DNA of 64,000 bases from Halomonas sp. LBP4 (GTDB taxonomy: Bacteria; Pseudomonadota; Gammaproteobacteria; Pseudomonadales; Halomonadaceae), in assembly GCF_003202205.1 (NCBI RefSeq), contig NZ_PDOG01000001.1:1344065-1408064 (forward strand), given 5' to 3'. The position numbers were made by a program, and so were the translations under genes. Below, piece by piece: positions 27,441 through 35,546 of the stretch (positions within the stretch are counted from its first letter, which is position 1; each line of letters begins with the position of its first letter). Below the pieces are notes generated by a model. That model was given only the letters and a program-made list of their open reading frames with translations. It had not been told where the DNA came from and searched no databases.

Positions 27441-28961
27441 GTGGCCTACACACAAGACATCAACGACTCCGCCACGTCGGTCGAACCGGACGATAACCGC
27501 CAACACCTGCTGGAAGCTGCCATCTTGCCGGTCTGGCTCAACCAGCGAACCATCGGTTTCTTTGGCTTTATCTGGCTCTGGATAGGCATGGCCGTAATCA
27601 TCGCCACCTTCCAGCTCGGCGCCGGCGGTGTCGCTGGCCTGCCACTGCTTCAGGTGGTGGCGATCATTTTCTTTGCCAACCTCGTCCTCGGCGTGGTCAT
27701 GAGCCTTACCGCGGATATCGGCACCGAACACGGCCTGTCCTTTGCCGTCTACCTACGCGCTCCCTTCGGACTCAAGGGCACCCACCTGCCCGCGGTGTCC
27801 CGAGGCGTGGTGGCGGCCATCTGGTTCGGCGTCCAGACTTATCTCGGCGCCCTGGCCCTCAACGGCATCGTCGAATACCTGTGGGGTTTCGATAATTGGG
27901 TCCTGTGGTACGCACTGTTCGCCGTGGTGCAGATCGTCAATACCGCTCTCGGCATCCGCGCCGTGGAACTGCTAGCATCCATTGCAGCCCCCTGCATCGT
28001 AGCGATCTCGGTGTGGATGTACTTCACTCTCGACGTACTGGCCGAGACCAACGGCATCAATATCTGGACCTTTGTCGGCGATCAGGACGTGGCCCCTCTG
28101 GGGCTGTTCTTCGCCAACATGGCCTTCTGGTCGGCACTGGCTGTGGACATCCCCAATCTGACCCGTTTCCTGCGCACGCCCGGGGGAGAGCGCAGCTTCT
28201 TCGCCCGCAATCGCAACGTCTTCGTCGCCCAGTTTCTGGCCCTCCCCGCCACCCAGGCGTGGATCGCGCTGATCGGCGGGGTATCCTTTATCGCCGCGGG
28301 TGACTGGAACCCCGTCACTGTCATTCAGGGTCAGGGCGGCGGCCTGACCCTGGTGGCATTGCTGCTGATGGTGATTCTCGCCCAGTGGTCCACCAACAAC
28401 GCGGCCAACCTGATTCCGGCCGCCCTCACCTTCGTTAACGCTGGCGCACCTCGCATCAGCTATCCGGTCGCGCTGGTCATCGCCGGTTTGATCGGCACCG
28501 CTTCCATGCCCTGGCTGATCCTCGACAATCTGTTCACCTTCCTCAGCTACTACGGCGCCGTGCTCTCCGCGGTCGGCGGCATCATGGTGGCGGACTACTA
28601 TATCCTGCGCCGCCGTCGCCTCAATGTACCTGCGCTATTCGATCCCAACGGCCAGTTCCGCTTTCTCAACGGCTTTAACCCGGCCGGAATCATTGCCTGG
28701 GTGATCGGCGGCACAGTGGCGCTCCTATTCCTCGAGTACGCCTACGCCGTCGGTTTTGTCACGGCACTGGTTGTGTACCTCGTGCTGATGAAAGGTTGGA
28801 TCCTGCGCCGCTATCCTCAGGAAGAGCTGGACGCCGATTTCGATGATCGCTTCCTGGCCACCTCGGTGGGGCGCAACTGGGTCTACACCGAGCAGGAACG
28901 CTTCGAGCGCCTGATCACCGACGACATCCCGACCTCCGCGCTGAAGCGCGAGGATCGCTGA
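27441..28961 (+). CDS. NCS1-family nucleobase/hydantoin/allantoin permease
   Basis: 506 residues from a GTG with GAGGAG upstream. Twelve membrane segments are visible. NCS1 features include F-F-G-F-I-W-L-W-I-G-M near segment 1, G-L-S-F-A-V-Y-L-R-A-P-F-G-L-K-G, A-I-W-F-G-V-Q-T-Y-L-G, and D-I-P-N-L-T-R-F after segment 6. Q-W-S-T-N-N-A-A-N-L-I-P in the second half is the cytosine/purine permease signature. The family imports bases, allantoin, thiamine precursors or hydantoins with Na+ or H+. As first gene of the operon with an amidase, the cargo is likely an amide-containing ring or its derivative. Confidence 0.9.
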   Translation: MAYTQDINDSATSVEPDDNRQHLLEAAILPVWLNQRTIGFFGFIWLWIGMAVIIATFQLGAGGVAGLPLLQVVAIIFFANLVLGVVMSLTADIGTEHGLSFAVYLRAPFGLKGTHLPAVSRGVVAAIWFGVQTYLGALALNGIVEYLWGFDNWVLWYALFAVVQIVNTALGIRAVELLASIAAPCIVAISVWMYFTLDVLAETNGINIWTFVGDQDVAPLGLFFANMAFWSALAVDIPNLTRFLRTPGGERSFFARNRNVFVAQFLALPATQAWIALIGGVSFIAAGDWNPVTVIQGQGGGLTLVALLLMVILAQWSTNNAANLIPAALTFVNAGAPRISYPVALVIAGLIGTASMPWLILDNLFTFLSYYGAVLSAVGGIMVADYYILRRRRLNVPALFDPNGQFRFLNGFNPAGIIAWVIGGTVALLFLEYAYAVGFVTALVVYLVLMKGWILRRYPQEELDADFDDRFLATSVGRNWVYTEQERFERLITDDIPTSALKREDR

Positions 28962-29015
28962 ACCGGCATCGAGCGTCGCCCTGGTGACGCTCTTCCAACC
29001 CGGAGAGACACCCTC

Positions 29016-30395
29016 ATGGACTCTTTCCCCCGCACCGCCCTCGCCATCGGCGAGGCCATCCAGCGCGGCGAGCTCGATCCGGTCGCGCTGACGCGTCACT
29101 GCCTGGCCAAGGCCAAGGATAGTGACGCGGTCTTTATCTCGCTCACCCCGGATCGTGCCTTGGCCGAAGCCGAGGCCGCCGCCCAGCGCCGACGCTACGG
29201 CACCGCCTTGGGCCCCCTCGATGGAGTCCCGCTGGCCTGGAAGGATCTGTTCAATATCACCGGCTCTCTGACCACCGCCGGCAGTCAAGTGCTCGCCGAA
29301 GCACCAGCCAAATGCGATGCCGCAGCGGTTCGCCATGCCGCGGGGGCCGGGATGGTGTGCATCGGCAAGACCAACCTTACCGAGCTGGCATATTCGGGCC
29401 TGGGCCTGAATCCACACTATGGCACTCCCCACCACACTCCGGGGGGAGGGGAGCCCAGGGTTCCCGGCGGCTCGAGCTCTGGCTCCGCAGTGGCCGTGGC
29501 CAAGGGGATCGTCCCGGCAGCCATCGGCACCGACACGGCGGGCTCGCTTCGCGTGCCTGCCGCCTTCAACGGTCTGGTGTCCTACCGTCCCTCGCAAGCT
29601 CGCCACAGCCGAGAGGGTGTCACTCCCTTAGCCTACAGCCTGGACACCATCGGGGTGATGGCCACCTCCCTGGAGGACTGTCTGGCCATCGACGATGCTA
29701 TGCGAGGCCAGGCGGTACAGGTGCGAGAGCCGGCGGACCCCGAATGCACGGTAATCGTGCTCGATACTGCCTGTCTCGATGACGAGCGTGTCGAACAAGG
29801 CGTGCGTCAAAACCTGGAGAAGAGCGCAGAGCGCCTTGCCAATGCCGGCTTTCATCTAGTCAGGAGGAAGCTTGCCAGCATCAGCGACACCCTGGACCTG
29901 ATCCAATGCCACGGCTGGCTAGGCGCGGCAGAAGCCTACACCGAGTATCGTGAGCTCCTGGAACGTGACGCCGCCAAAGATATGGATCCAAGGGTTCGCC
30001 AACGGCTGCTGGGTGCACAGAAAATGACACCGGACAGCGTCGTGACGCTCTATCGCCAACGCCGGGCGCTTCAATCGCAGCTTCGCCATGAGCTCGCAGG
30101 TGCTACCCTGCTCACTCCTACCGTTGCGCATGCCGCACCACTGCTTGCACCGTTGAAGGACGACCCCGAGCGTTTCGCCGAGGTAAATCTCGCCACCCTG
30201 CGATTGAGCATGGTAGCGAGCCTGCTGGATGCTCCGGCGGTAGCACTGCCAAGCGGCGTTGATGAGCAGCAGCACACCAGCATCCAGCTAACCGCGCCCT
30301 GCGGAGAGGACGAGGCGCTGTTGAGGGTGGCGCTTGCGGCCAGCTACCACACGGACTGTCCCACGGACCCGGAGCAGGCTCGCTGCCTGCCTTAA
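29016..30395 (+). CDS. Amidase signature-family hydrolase
   Basis: 459 residues, ATG with GGAGAG upstream. The catalytic triad is Lys76 (A-W-K-D-L-F), cis-Ser153 in G-G-S-S-S-G-S and nucleophile Ser177 in T-D-T-A-G-S. Compared with the amidase at 10.3 kb there is an extra eight-residue insertion before the Ser loop (G-G-G-E-P-R-V-P). This style is close to AtzF/allophanate-hydrolase-like and Asp-tRNA amidotransferase-like enzymes that act on small amides. It lies 54 bases after the permease and 21 bases before the MCGLCG protein, so a single transcript is expected. Confidence 0.88.
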   Translation: MDSFPRTALAIGEAIQRGELDPVALTRHCLAKAKDSDAVFISLTPDRALAEAEAAAQRRRYGTALGPLDGVPLAWKDLFNITGSLTTAGSQVLAEAPAKCDAAAVRHAAGAGMVCIGKTNLTELAYSGLGLNPHYGTPHHTPGGGEPRVPGGSSSGSAVAVAKGIVPAAIGTDTAGSLRVPAAFNGLVSYRPSQARHSREGVTPLAYSLDTIGVMATSLEDCLAIDDAMRGQAVQVREPADPECTVIVLDTACLDDERVEQGVRQNLEKSAERLANAGFHLVRRKLASISDTLDLIQCHGWLGAAEAYTEYRELLERDAAKDMDPRVRQRLLGAQKMTPDSVVTLYRQRRALQSQLRHELAGATLLTPTVAHAAPLLAPLKDDPERFAEVNLATLRLSMVASLLDAPAVALPSGVDEQQHTSIQLTAPCGEDEALLRVALAASYHTDCPTDPEQARCLP

Positions 30396-30416
30396 CCAAC
30401 CGTTCCAGGAGATCTC

Positions 30417-30719
30417 ATGTGCGGACTATGCGGCGCCTTCGGCGGCGAGAACCATTGGAGCACCCATATCGAAGACCCGGAGCAAGCCCACTATGAGCGT
30501 CGCCGCGCCAGGGCCTACCGCACAAAGCTGATCAATCGCGCACTTCGCCCGCACCGCCTGGAAATCGAGGATTTCCAGGCATCGAGCTTCGTGCTAGCCA
30601 CGGCCACCGGCAAACGAGAGATTGTTCAGGATCTGGGAGGCATCTGGCGCCAGGCCGAGCAGCTGACCGGTCACGATATAGATCCTCTGGACGCGCAGTT
30701 TCTGGCATCTCTGAACTGA
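30417..30719 (+). CDS. Small conserved-looking protein starting MCGLCG (100 aa)
   Basis: 100 residues, ATG with CCAGGAG upstream. It opens M-C-G-L-C-G-A-F-G-G. The first residues recall Ntn amidotransferases, whose Cys2 becomes the nucleophile, but the rest is far too short and polar for that fold. It contains an Arg-rich stretch (Y-E-R-R-R-A-R-A-Y-R) and ends in an acidic helix. Two N-terminal Cys and a His-rich segment (N-H-W-S-T-H) could bind a metal, which is suggestive beside the CobW GTPase. I do not know a function; both the Cys2-nucleophile and metal-binding ideas are inference. Confidence 0.8.
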   Translation: MCGLCGAFGGENHWSTHIEDPEQAHYERRRARAYRTKLINRALRPHRLEIEDFQASSFVLATATGKREIVQDLGGIWRQAEQLTGHDIDPLDAQFLASLN

Positions 30720-30769
30720 CTTCCCGACTTTCCAAAGCCCCATGACATCCCCCGGCGAGGAGCCAACCC

Positions 30770-31813
30770 ATGAACGACACGACACCGCTGCTACCGGTTC
30801 ACGTGATATCGGGCTTCTTGGGCAGCGGCAAGACCACCTTGCTCAAGTCGGTGCTGGCCAGCGAAGCCTTCGGTGACAGCGCGGTGCTGATTAACGAGTT
30901 CGGCGATGTGGGCCTTGACGATCGCCTGCTCGGAGATATCGCCGAGGATGCCGTGTTGCTCTCCAGTGGCTGCGTCTGCTGCACCATTCGCGGCGAACTG
31001 TCGGAAGCCTTGCGGCGCCTGCTGTCACAGCGACAGGACGGTAAAATCCCACCGTTCAAGCGGATTGTGCTGGAAACCACCGGCCTAGCCGACCCGGGCC
31101 CCATCGCCTCCACCATCACCGCCGACCCGGTGCTACGTCATCACCTGCGCCCGGGCACTAATCTCACCCTGGTCGACGCCGTCAACGCCACAGCCAGCCG
31201 ACAGCAGCACCCGGTGTGGGAGGCCCAGGTGGCGGTGGCCGACAAGCTGGTAATCAGCAAGAGCGACCTGGTTGATAACGACCAACTTAGTGAGATCCAG
31301 CACTTAATTGACGCCATCAACCCGGCAGCTCAGCGACTGGGACGTGAGGCTCTACACCAACCCAGTGATGAGCTCTTCGCCAGCGGCCCCCACCTTGAGC
31401 GCTTCAGCCACTCCGAAGTGAAAACATGGCTTGGGCCCTGGCGCATACCAATAGAATCCAAAGCAGTTGCTCATCTTGGTGATATTAAGTCGTTTCGTCT
31501 CGGCTTTGAAGGCGACGTGGACTGGACCTGCTTTGGTCTCTGGCTCTCTATGCTACTCAATCGCCACGGCAGCAACATTATGCGAGTCAAGGGTGTCCTG
31601 CACATAAAAGGGGACAGTCGCCCGGTGATCCTTCACGGTGTTCAGCACACCATTCATCCCCCGGAGCACGTTGAGACCTGGCCCGAGAGTGACCGCCGCT
31701 CAGACCTAATCTTCATCACCCATGGCATCACCGCCAAGCGCGTGGCAGACTCATTGGCTGCCTTCATGAGCGCAGTCAGCGACCACACAAGCCCCAGGAT
31801 CTTCCATGAGTGA
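30770..31813 (+). CDS. CobW/COG0523-family metallochaperone GTPase
   Basis: 347 residues. P-loop G-F-L-G-S-G-K-T at residues 15-22, I-N-E-F-G at about 41-45, the family metal motif C-V-C-C at residues 68-71, and the base-recognition S-K-S-D. The C-terminal CobW_C domain is present (V-K-G-V-L-H; V-I-L-H-G-V-Q-H). COG0523 proteins use GTP to hand Zn, Co, Fe or Mn to a client enzyme. Here the client would be a metal-dependent hydrolase encoded nearby; the MCGLCG protein or the PuuE-like enzyme are candidates. Its stop overlaps the next start by eight bases. Confidence 0.92.
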   Translation: MNDTTPLLPVHVISGFLGSGKTTLLKSVLASEAFGDSAVLINEFGDVGLDDRLLGDIAEDAVLLSSGCVCCTIRGELSEALRRLLSQRQDGKIPPFKRIVLETTGLADPGPIASTITADPVLRHHLRPGTNLTLVDAVNATASRQQHPVWEAQVAVADKLVISKSDLVDNDQLSEIQHLIDAINPAAQRLGREALHQPSDELFASGPHLERFSHSEVKTWLGPWRIPIESKAVAHLGDIKSFRLGFEGDVDWTCFGLWLSMLLNRHGSNIMRVKGVLHIKGDSRPVILHGVQHTIHPPEHVETWPESDRRSDLIFITHGITAKRVADSLAAFMSAVSDHTSPRIFHE

Positions 31814-33029
31814 AGCTGCATCTTCCCCCCAATCGACCCCGCCCTACGTGCAGCGCAGCCCCGTTACCCTACGCGTGCTCGGCACCTCAGTGACACTTCT
31901 GGAGAATATTCGCAAGCGCGCTCGGGAGGACCTGGGCATTCGCCTGATCTTTGAGGTCCTCGATGGCGTCGCTGCCCAGCGCGCGGGTGTTCTGGCCCCG
32001 GACAGCTTCGATATCTACGATCAATGGTTTCACAACGTGGACTTCGTCTGGCCAGCCAATGCCATCCAACCCATTGAGATCGGCCGCATTGAGCACTGGG
32101 ACAGGATCAATGACCTGCCGAAGACAGGCCGCCTGACGCCTCACGCGCCGCTGGGCGCCGGCAGTAATCCGGTCGACCGCCTCTACGTCCAGCCCGATGG
32201 CAGCTGCGGTTCCCGCCCCAGCGAACATATCACCATGCTGCCAGTCAGCCACAATGTGGACAGCTTCGGCTATCGTCTGGACATGCTGCCGAAAGGGCTA
32301 GATAGCGACCAAGAGAGCTGGGGCTGGCTGCTGGACAAACGTTGGCGGGGCATGGTCAGCCTGCAGAACGACAGCGCCATCGGGGCGATCGACGCCGCAA
32401 TGGCCGCCAAAGCGGCGGGCCTGGTCCAGTTCGAGGATCTTGGAAACCTCAGCGTGGCCGAGATCGACTGCCTCATCGACTGCCTCATCAGTCTAAAGCG
32501 CCAGCAGCATTTTCGTACGTTCTGGAGCAACCAAGATCAGGCCTCCTCGGATATGGTTCGCGGCCGTGTCGGCATCGAGAGCCTGTGGTCACCGGCCATG
32601 ACTGACCTCAAGCGACGCCAAATCAAGGTGCGCATGGCTTCGCCAATAGAGGGCTACCGCGCCTGGTATGGCGGCATGTCAATCTCGCGACATGTGAAGG
32701 GGCGCACCCTGGATGCCGCCTACGACTATCTCAACTGGTGGCTTTCCGGATGGCCCGGTGCAGTCATGGCCCGTCAAGGCTATTACATTTCCACCCCAGA
32801 GCTGACCCGTCCTCACCTAACCTCTGCTGAATGGGACTTCTGGTACGCTGGAAAGCCGGCCTCTGAGGATCTTTCCGGCCCCTCCGGATCTTCTCGCATG
32901 ATTCATCGTGGCGAGATCCGCGACGGCGGAGACTATATGACGCGCATGAGCCGTATCGCGGTGTGGAACACGGTAATGGATGAACACAACTATCTAGTCA
33001 GACGCTGGAACGACTTCATGTCGGCCTGA
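31806..33029 (+). CDS. PotD-like solute-binding fold protein without signal peptide
   Basis: 407 residues resembling the polyamine-type extracellular solute-binding family (F-D-I-Y-D-Q-W; P-V-S-H-N-V-D-S-F-G-Y; L-L-D-K-R-W-R-G-M-V-S-L; Y-D-Y-L-N-W-W-L-S-G-W-P-G). The N-terminus (M-S-E-A-A-S-S-P-Q-S-T-P-P) has no hydrophobic core or twin-arginine, and no permease or ATPase gene is nearby. Either export depends on an unrecognised signal or the protein works in the cytosol, for example as a substrate carrier. It is tightly coupled to cobW and is the last gene of the operon. Confidence 0.82.
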   Translation: MSEAASSPQSTPPYVQRSPVTLRVLGTSVTLLENIRKRAREDLGIRLIFEVLDGVAAQRAGVLAPDSFDIYDQWFHNVDFVWPANAIQPIEIGRIEHWDRINDLPKTGRLTPHAPLGAGSNPVDRLYVQPDGSCGSRPSEHITMLPVSHNVDSFGYRLDMLPKGLDSDQESWGWLLDKRWRGMVSLQNDSAIGAIDAAMAAKAAGLVQFEDLGNLSVAEIDCLIDCLISLKRQQHFRTFWSNQDQASSDMVRGRVGIESLWSPAMTDLKRRQIKVRMASPIEGYRAWYGGMSISRHVKGRTLDAAYDYLNWWLSGWPGAVMARQGYYISTPELTRPHLTSAEWDFWYAGKPASEDLSGPSGSSRMIHRGEIRDGGDYMTRMSRIAVWNTVMDEHNYLVRRWNDFMSA

Positions 33030-33134
33030 CCCTCTTCCTTCTGATTTCTGAGGAAAAAGAGGTGTAAATGACGATGGAGTCACACCAACTCAGCGGACGG
33101 TGAACGGCTTTAGCCTGAGGCTAATGCATACTAT

Positions 33135-33205
33135 TGAAGTTGACCCGGTTCGGTGGACTCCTCCTTCTCAAAGGGTCGGGTGTCCACCGAACCGGGTCAA
33201 CTTCA
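33135..33205. repeat. 24-bp perfect inverted repeat, 71 bp in all (MITE-like or fused IS ends)
   Basis: 33135-33158 and 33182-33205 are perfect reverse complements (TGAAGTTGACCCGGTTCGGT and its continuation), with a 23-base spacer. The sequence looks like IS terminal repeats placed head to head. The right arm abuts an IS630-type transposase fragment, which supports a mobile origin. Confidence 0.75.
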
Positions 33206-33206
33206 G

Positions 33207-33315
33207 GATGCCATGAGCACGCCGACGCAGCGCAGGCTTTTCGGCATACTGGTAAGTGTCCATCAGGGCCTCCTGCTCAGCCGTAGTGAGAGGAGTAACA
33301 AAGCGGTGCCTCATG
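33207..33315 (-). pseudogene. IS630-like transposase N-terminal fragment
   Basis: From an ATG at 33315 the minus strand reads M-R-H-R-F-V-T-P-L-T-T-A-E-Q-E-A-L and then K-P-A-L-R-R-R-A-H-G-I, a typical opening of an IS630-family transposase HTH domain. It breaks at the inverted repeat near 33206, so only about 36 codons survive. It marks a transposition scar at the left edge of the capsule locus. Confidence 0.65.
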
Positions 33316-33476
33316 CGCACGTCCTGGTGCAGGGGGAAACAAGCTGACCATTATGCACAAAAACTTATGTATTGTCACTTACTACCAGGCAGGCTAAGCC
33401 TGCTTCATACTCGCGCACCCTTCGGGCATCATGTGCCCTCGTCGTTGATTCTCCCGCTACTGGTCGCCTCTGCTTC

Positions 33477-35546
33477 ATGCCGCCGTACCAGTACTACGCC
33501 AGAGGTCGCATGGAAAGCGCTAGCCGTATGGGACCCCCTTTTGCTGCCTGTGCCTCCCGTGGCATCTGCAGGCTATCCATCCTCCCCGCCTGTCTCAGTG
33601 AGTACCAAGGCTTTACCCCGCTGAAGCCCTGGCAGCGTCCCGATGTCACCTTGGGATGGGGGCTTAAGCCGACCAGCCTGAAAGCCAGGCAGCTGGCTGG
33701 GCAACGGGGCATTCCTTATGTCTCACTGGAAGATGGTTTCCTGCGCTCCTGGGGACTGGGCGTCAACGGCTATCAGCCTCACAGCCTGATCGTGGACACC
33801 ACGGGCATCTACTACGACGCCACACGTCCATCCGACCTCGAGCAGCTGATACTTGACGCACCGTTCAGCGGGGATGAACTGAAGCGCGCAGACCATTGCA
33901 TGGCGCTGATCCGGCACTACCGGCTCTCGAAGTACAACCATGCACCTGATCGCTCATTGCCAGTTAGCCGGAAAAAGCGGGTGCTGGTGGTCGATCAGAC
34001 AGCTGGCGATGCCTCGATCCACTATGGCCTGGCCGATACCGAACGCTTTCGCTCCATGCTCGACGTGGCGCTGGATGAGCATCCCGAGGCCGAGATCCTG
34101 GTCAAGGTCCACCCGGATGTCGTGGCCGGCCGCAAGCAAGGTCACTTGCTGGACGCTGCCAGACAGCACCCTCGCTGCCGGCTGATCGCCGAGGACCTCA
34201 ACCCCTGGTGCCTGTTCGACACCGTCGAGGCGGTCCACGTGGTCACCAGTCAACTCGGCTTCGAGGCCCTGCTCGCGGGCAAGCCAGTCACCTGCCACGG
34301 CATGCCCTTCTATGCCGGCTGGGGACTGACAGAAGACCGCACTCACTGCGCGCGACGCAATCAGCCACGCAGCCTTTTGCAGCTGTTCGCCGCCGCCTAC
34401 CTTCGCTACGCACGCTATGCCAACCCCTATACCGGTCAGGCTTCCAGCCTCGAGGCCACCATCGACCTGATCGCCGACCAGACGCGCCGTCAGGCGCAAC
34501 TGGCCGGTGACTGGCTAGGCATGGGCTTCTCATCCTGGAAACGCAGCTTCGTGGGCGACTTTCTGGGGGAGCAGGCCAAGCTTCGGCACGCATCGCGCCC
34601 CGCCCGTGCCCAGCCCGCCCACAGCGAACGGCTGCTGCTCTGGTCCAGCCAGCAGGAGACATTCGAAGGGCTGCCAGATTCGGCTCACACCGCCCCGCTG
34701 TGGCGAATGGAGGATGGCTTTATCCGCTCCATCGGCCTCGGCGTCGACCTGGTCAAACCGCTATCCCTGGCGCTGGACAGCCGCGGTATCCACTATGACC
34801 CGCGCCAGCCCAGTGACCTGGAACATCTGCTAGCCACGCAAACATTTTCGCCCCACCTGCTGGAACGGGCACGCGGGCTGCGCGAACGGCTGGTCGACAG
34901 CGGGCTCTCGAAATACAACGTCGGCACCTCCCGAGCTCCCCACCCCCAGCGGCCCGGCGATCGCCGCAGCCTGCTCGTGGTCGGCCAGGTGGAGAGCGAC
35001 GCCTCGGTTCGCTTCGGTTCCCCGCACGTCACCACCAACGGCGAGCTGCTGCGCCGGGTTCGTGCCGCCGCTCCGGATGCCTGGGTGATCTACAAGCCCC
35101 ACCCGGACGTGGTCAGCGGTGCCCGCCTGGGGCGACTCGAAGCTGACACCGAACCGCTGTATGATGAGCAAATTACCGACGTCAGCATTACTGATCTGCT
35201 ACCCCAGGTGGACGAGCTTCATACCATGAGCTCCCTGGCCGGCTTCGAGGCCCTGTTGCGCGGCTGCCACGTGGTCACCTACGGCTTGCCCTTCTATGCC
35301 GGCTGGGGGCTCACCGAGGAGCGGGGGCCAGCCTGCCCCCGGCGGCAACGGCAGCTTAGCCTTGACGAGCTGGTCGCCGGCTGCCTGATTCTCTATCCCC
35401 TCTACGTCGACCCGCGCTCACGGCAGCTGGTCAACGCGGAAACGGTGGTGGACTGGCTGGAACGGCATCGCGAGCAGCGCTCTCGGCTGCCCCTTTCGCG
35501 TCGGCTCTATCGCTGGTATCGCAACTCTTTCATCGGAAGGCACTAG
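33477..35546 (+). CDS. kpsC: Capsule beta-Kdo transferase KpsC (two GT domains)
   Basis: 689 residues if started at the ATG at 33477; the frame is open to 33372, but that part has no family likeness. Two homologous KpsC-type domains lie in tandem. The first contains E-D-G-F-L-R-S, R-P-S-D-L-E, L-S-K-Y-N, V-K-V-H-P-D-V and P-F-Y-A-G-W-G-L-T. The second repeats them as E-D-G-F-I-R-S, Q-P-S-D-L-E, L-S-K-Y-N, Y-K-P-H-P-D-V and P-F-Y-A-G-W-G-L-T. KpsC with KpsS builds the poly-beta-Kdo linker that joins group 2 capsules to a lipid. It directly abuts kpsS (stop TAG followed by ATG). The N-terminus lacks the usual short opening strand, so the true start needs care. Confidence 0.92.
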   Translation: MPPYQYYARGRMESASRMGPPFAACASRGICRLSILPACLSEYQGFTPLKPWQRPDVTLGWGLKPTSLKARQLAGQRGIPYVSLEDGFLRSWGLGVNGYQPHSLIVDTTGIYYDATRPSDLEQLILDAPFSGDELKRADHCMALIRHYRLSKYNHAPDRSLPVSRKKRVLVVDQTAGDASIHYGLADTERFRSMLDVALDEHPEAEILVKVHPDVVAGRKQGHLLDAARQHPRCRLIAEDLNPWCLFDTVEAVHVVTSQLGFEALLAGKPVTCHGMPFYAGWGLTEDRTHCARRNQPRSLLQLFAAAYLRYARYANPYTGQASSLEATIDLIADQTRRQAQLAGDWLGMGFSSWKRSFVGDFLGEQAKLRHASRPARAQPAHSERLLLWSSQQETFEGLPDSAHTAPLWRMEDGFIRSIGLGVDLVKPLSLALDSRGIHYDPRQPSDLEHLLATQTFSPHLLERARGLRERLVDSGLSKYNVGTSRAPHPQRPGDRRSLLVVGQVESDASVRFGSPHVTTNGELLRRVRAAAPDAWVIYKPHPDVVSGARLGRLEADTEPLYDEQITDVSITDLLPQVDELHTMSSLAGFEALLRGCHVVTYGLPFYAGWGLTEERGPACPRRQRQLSLDELVAGCLILYPLYVDPRSRQLVNAETVVDWLERHREQRSRLPLSRRLYRWYRNSFIGRH

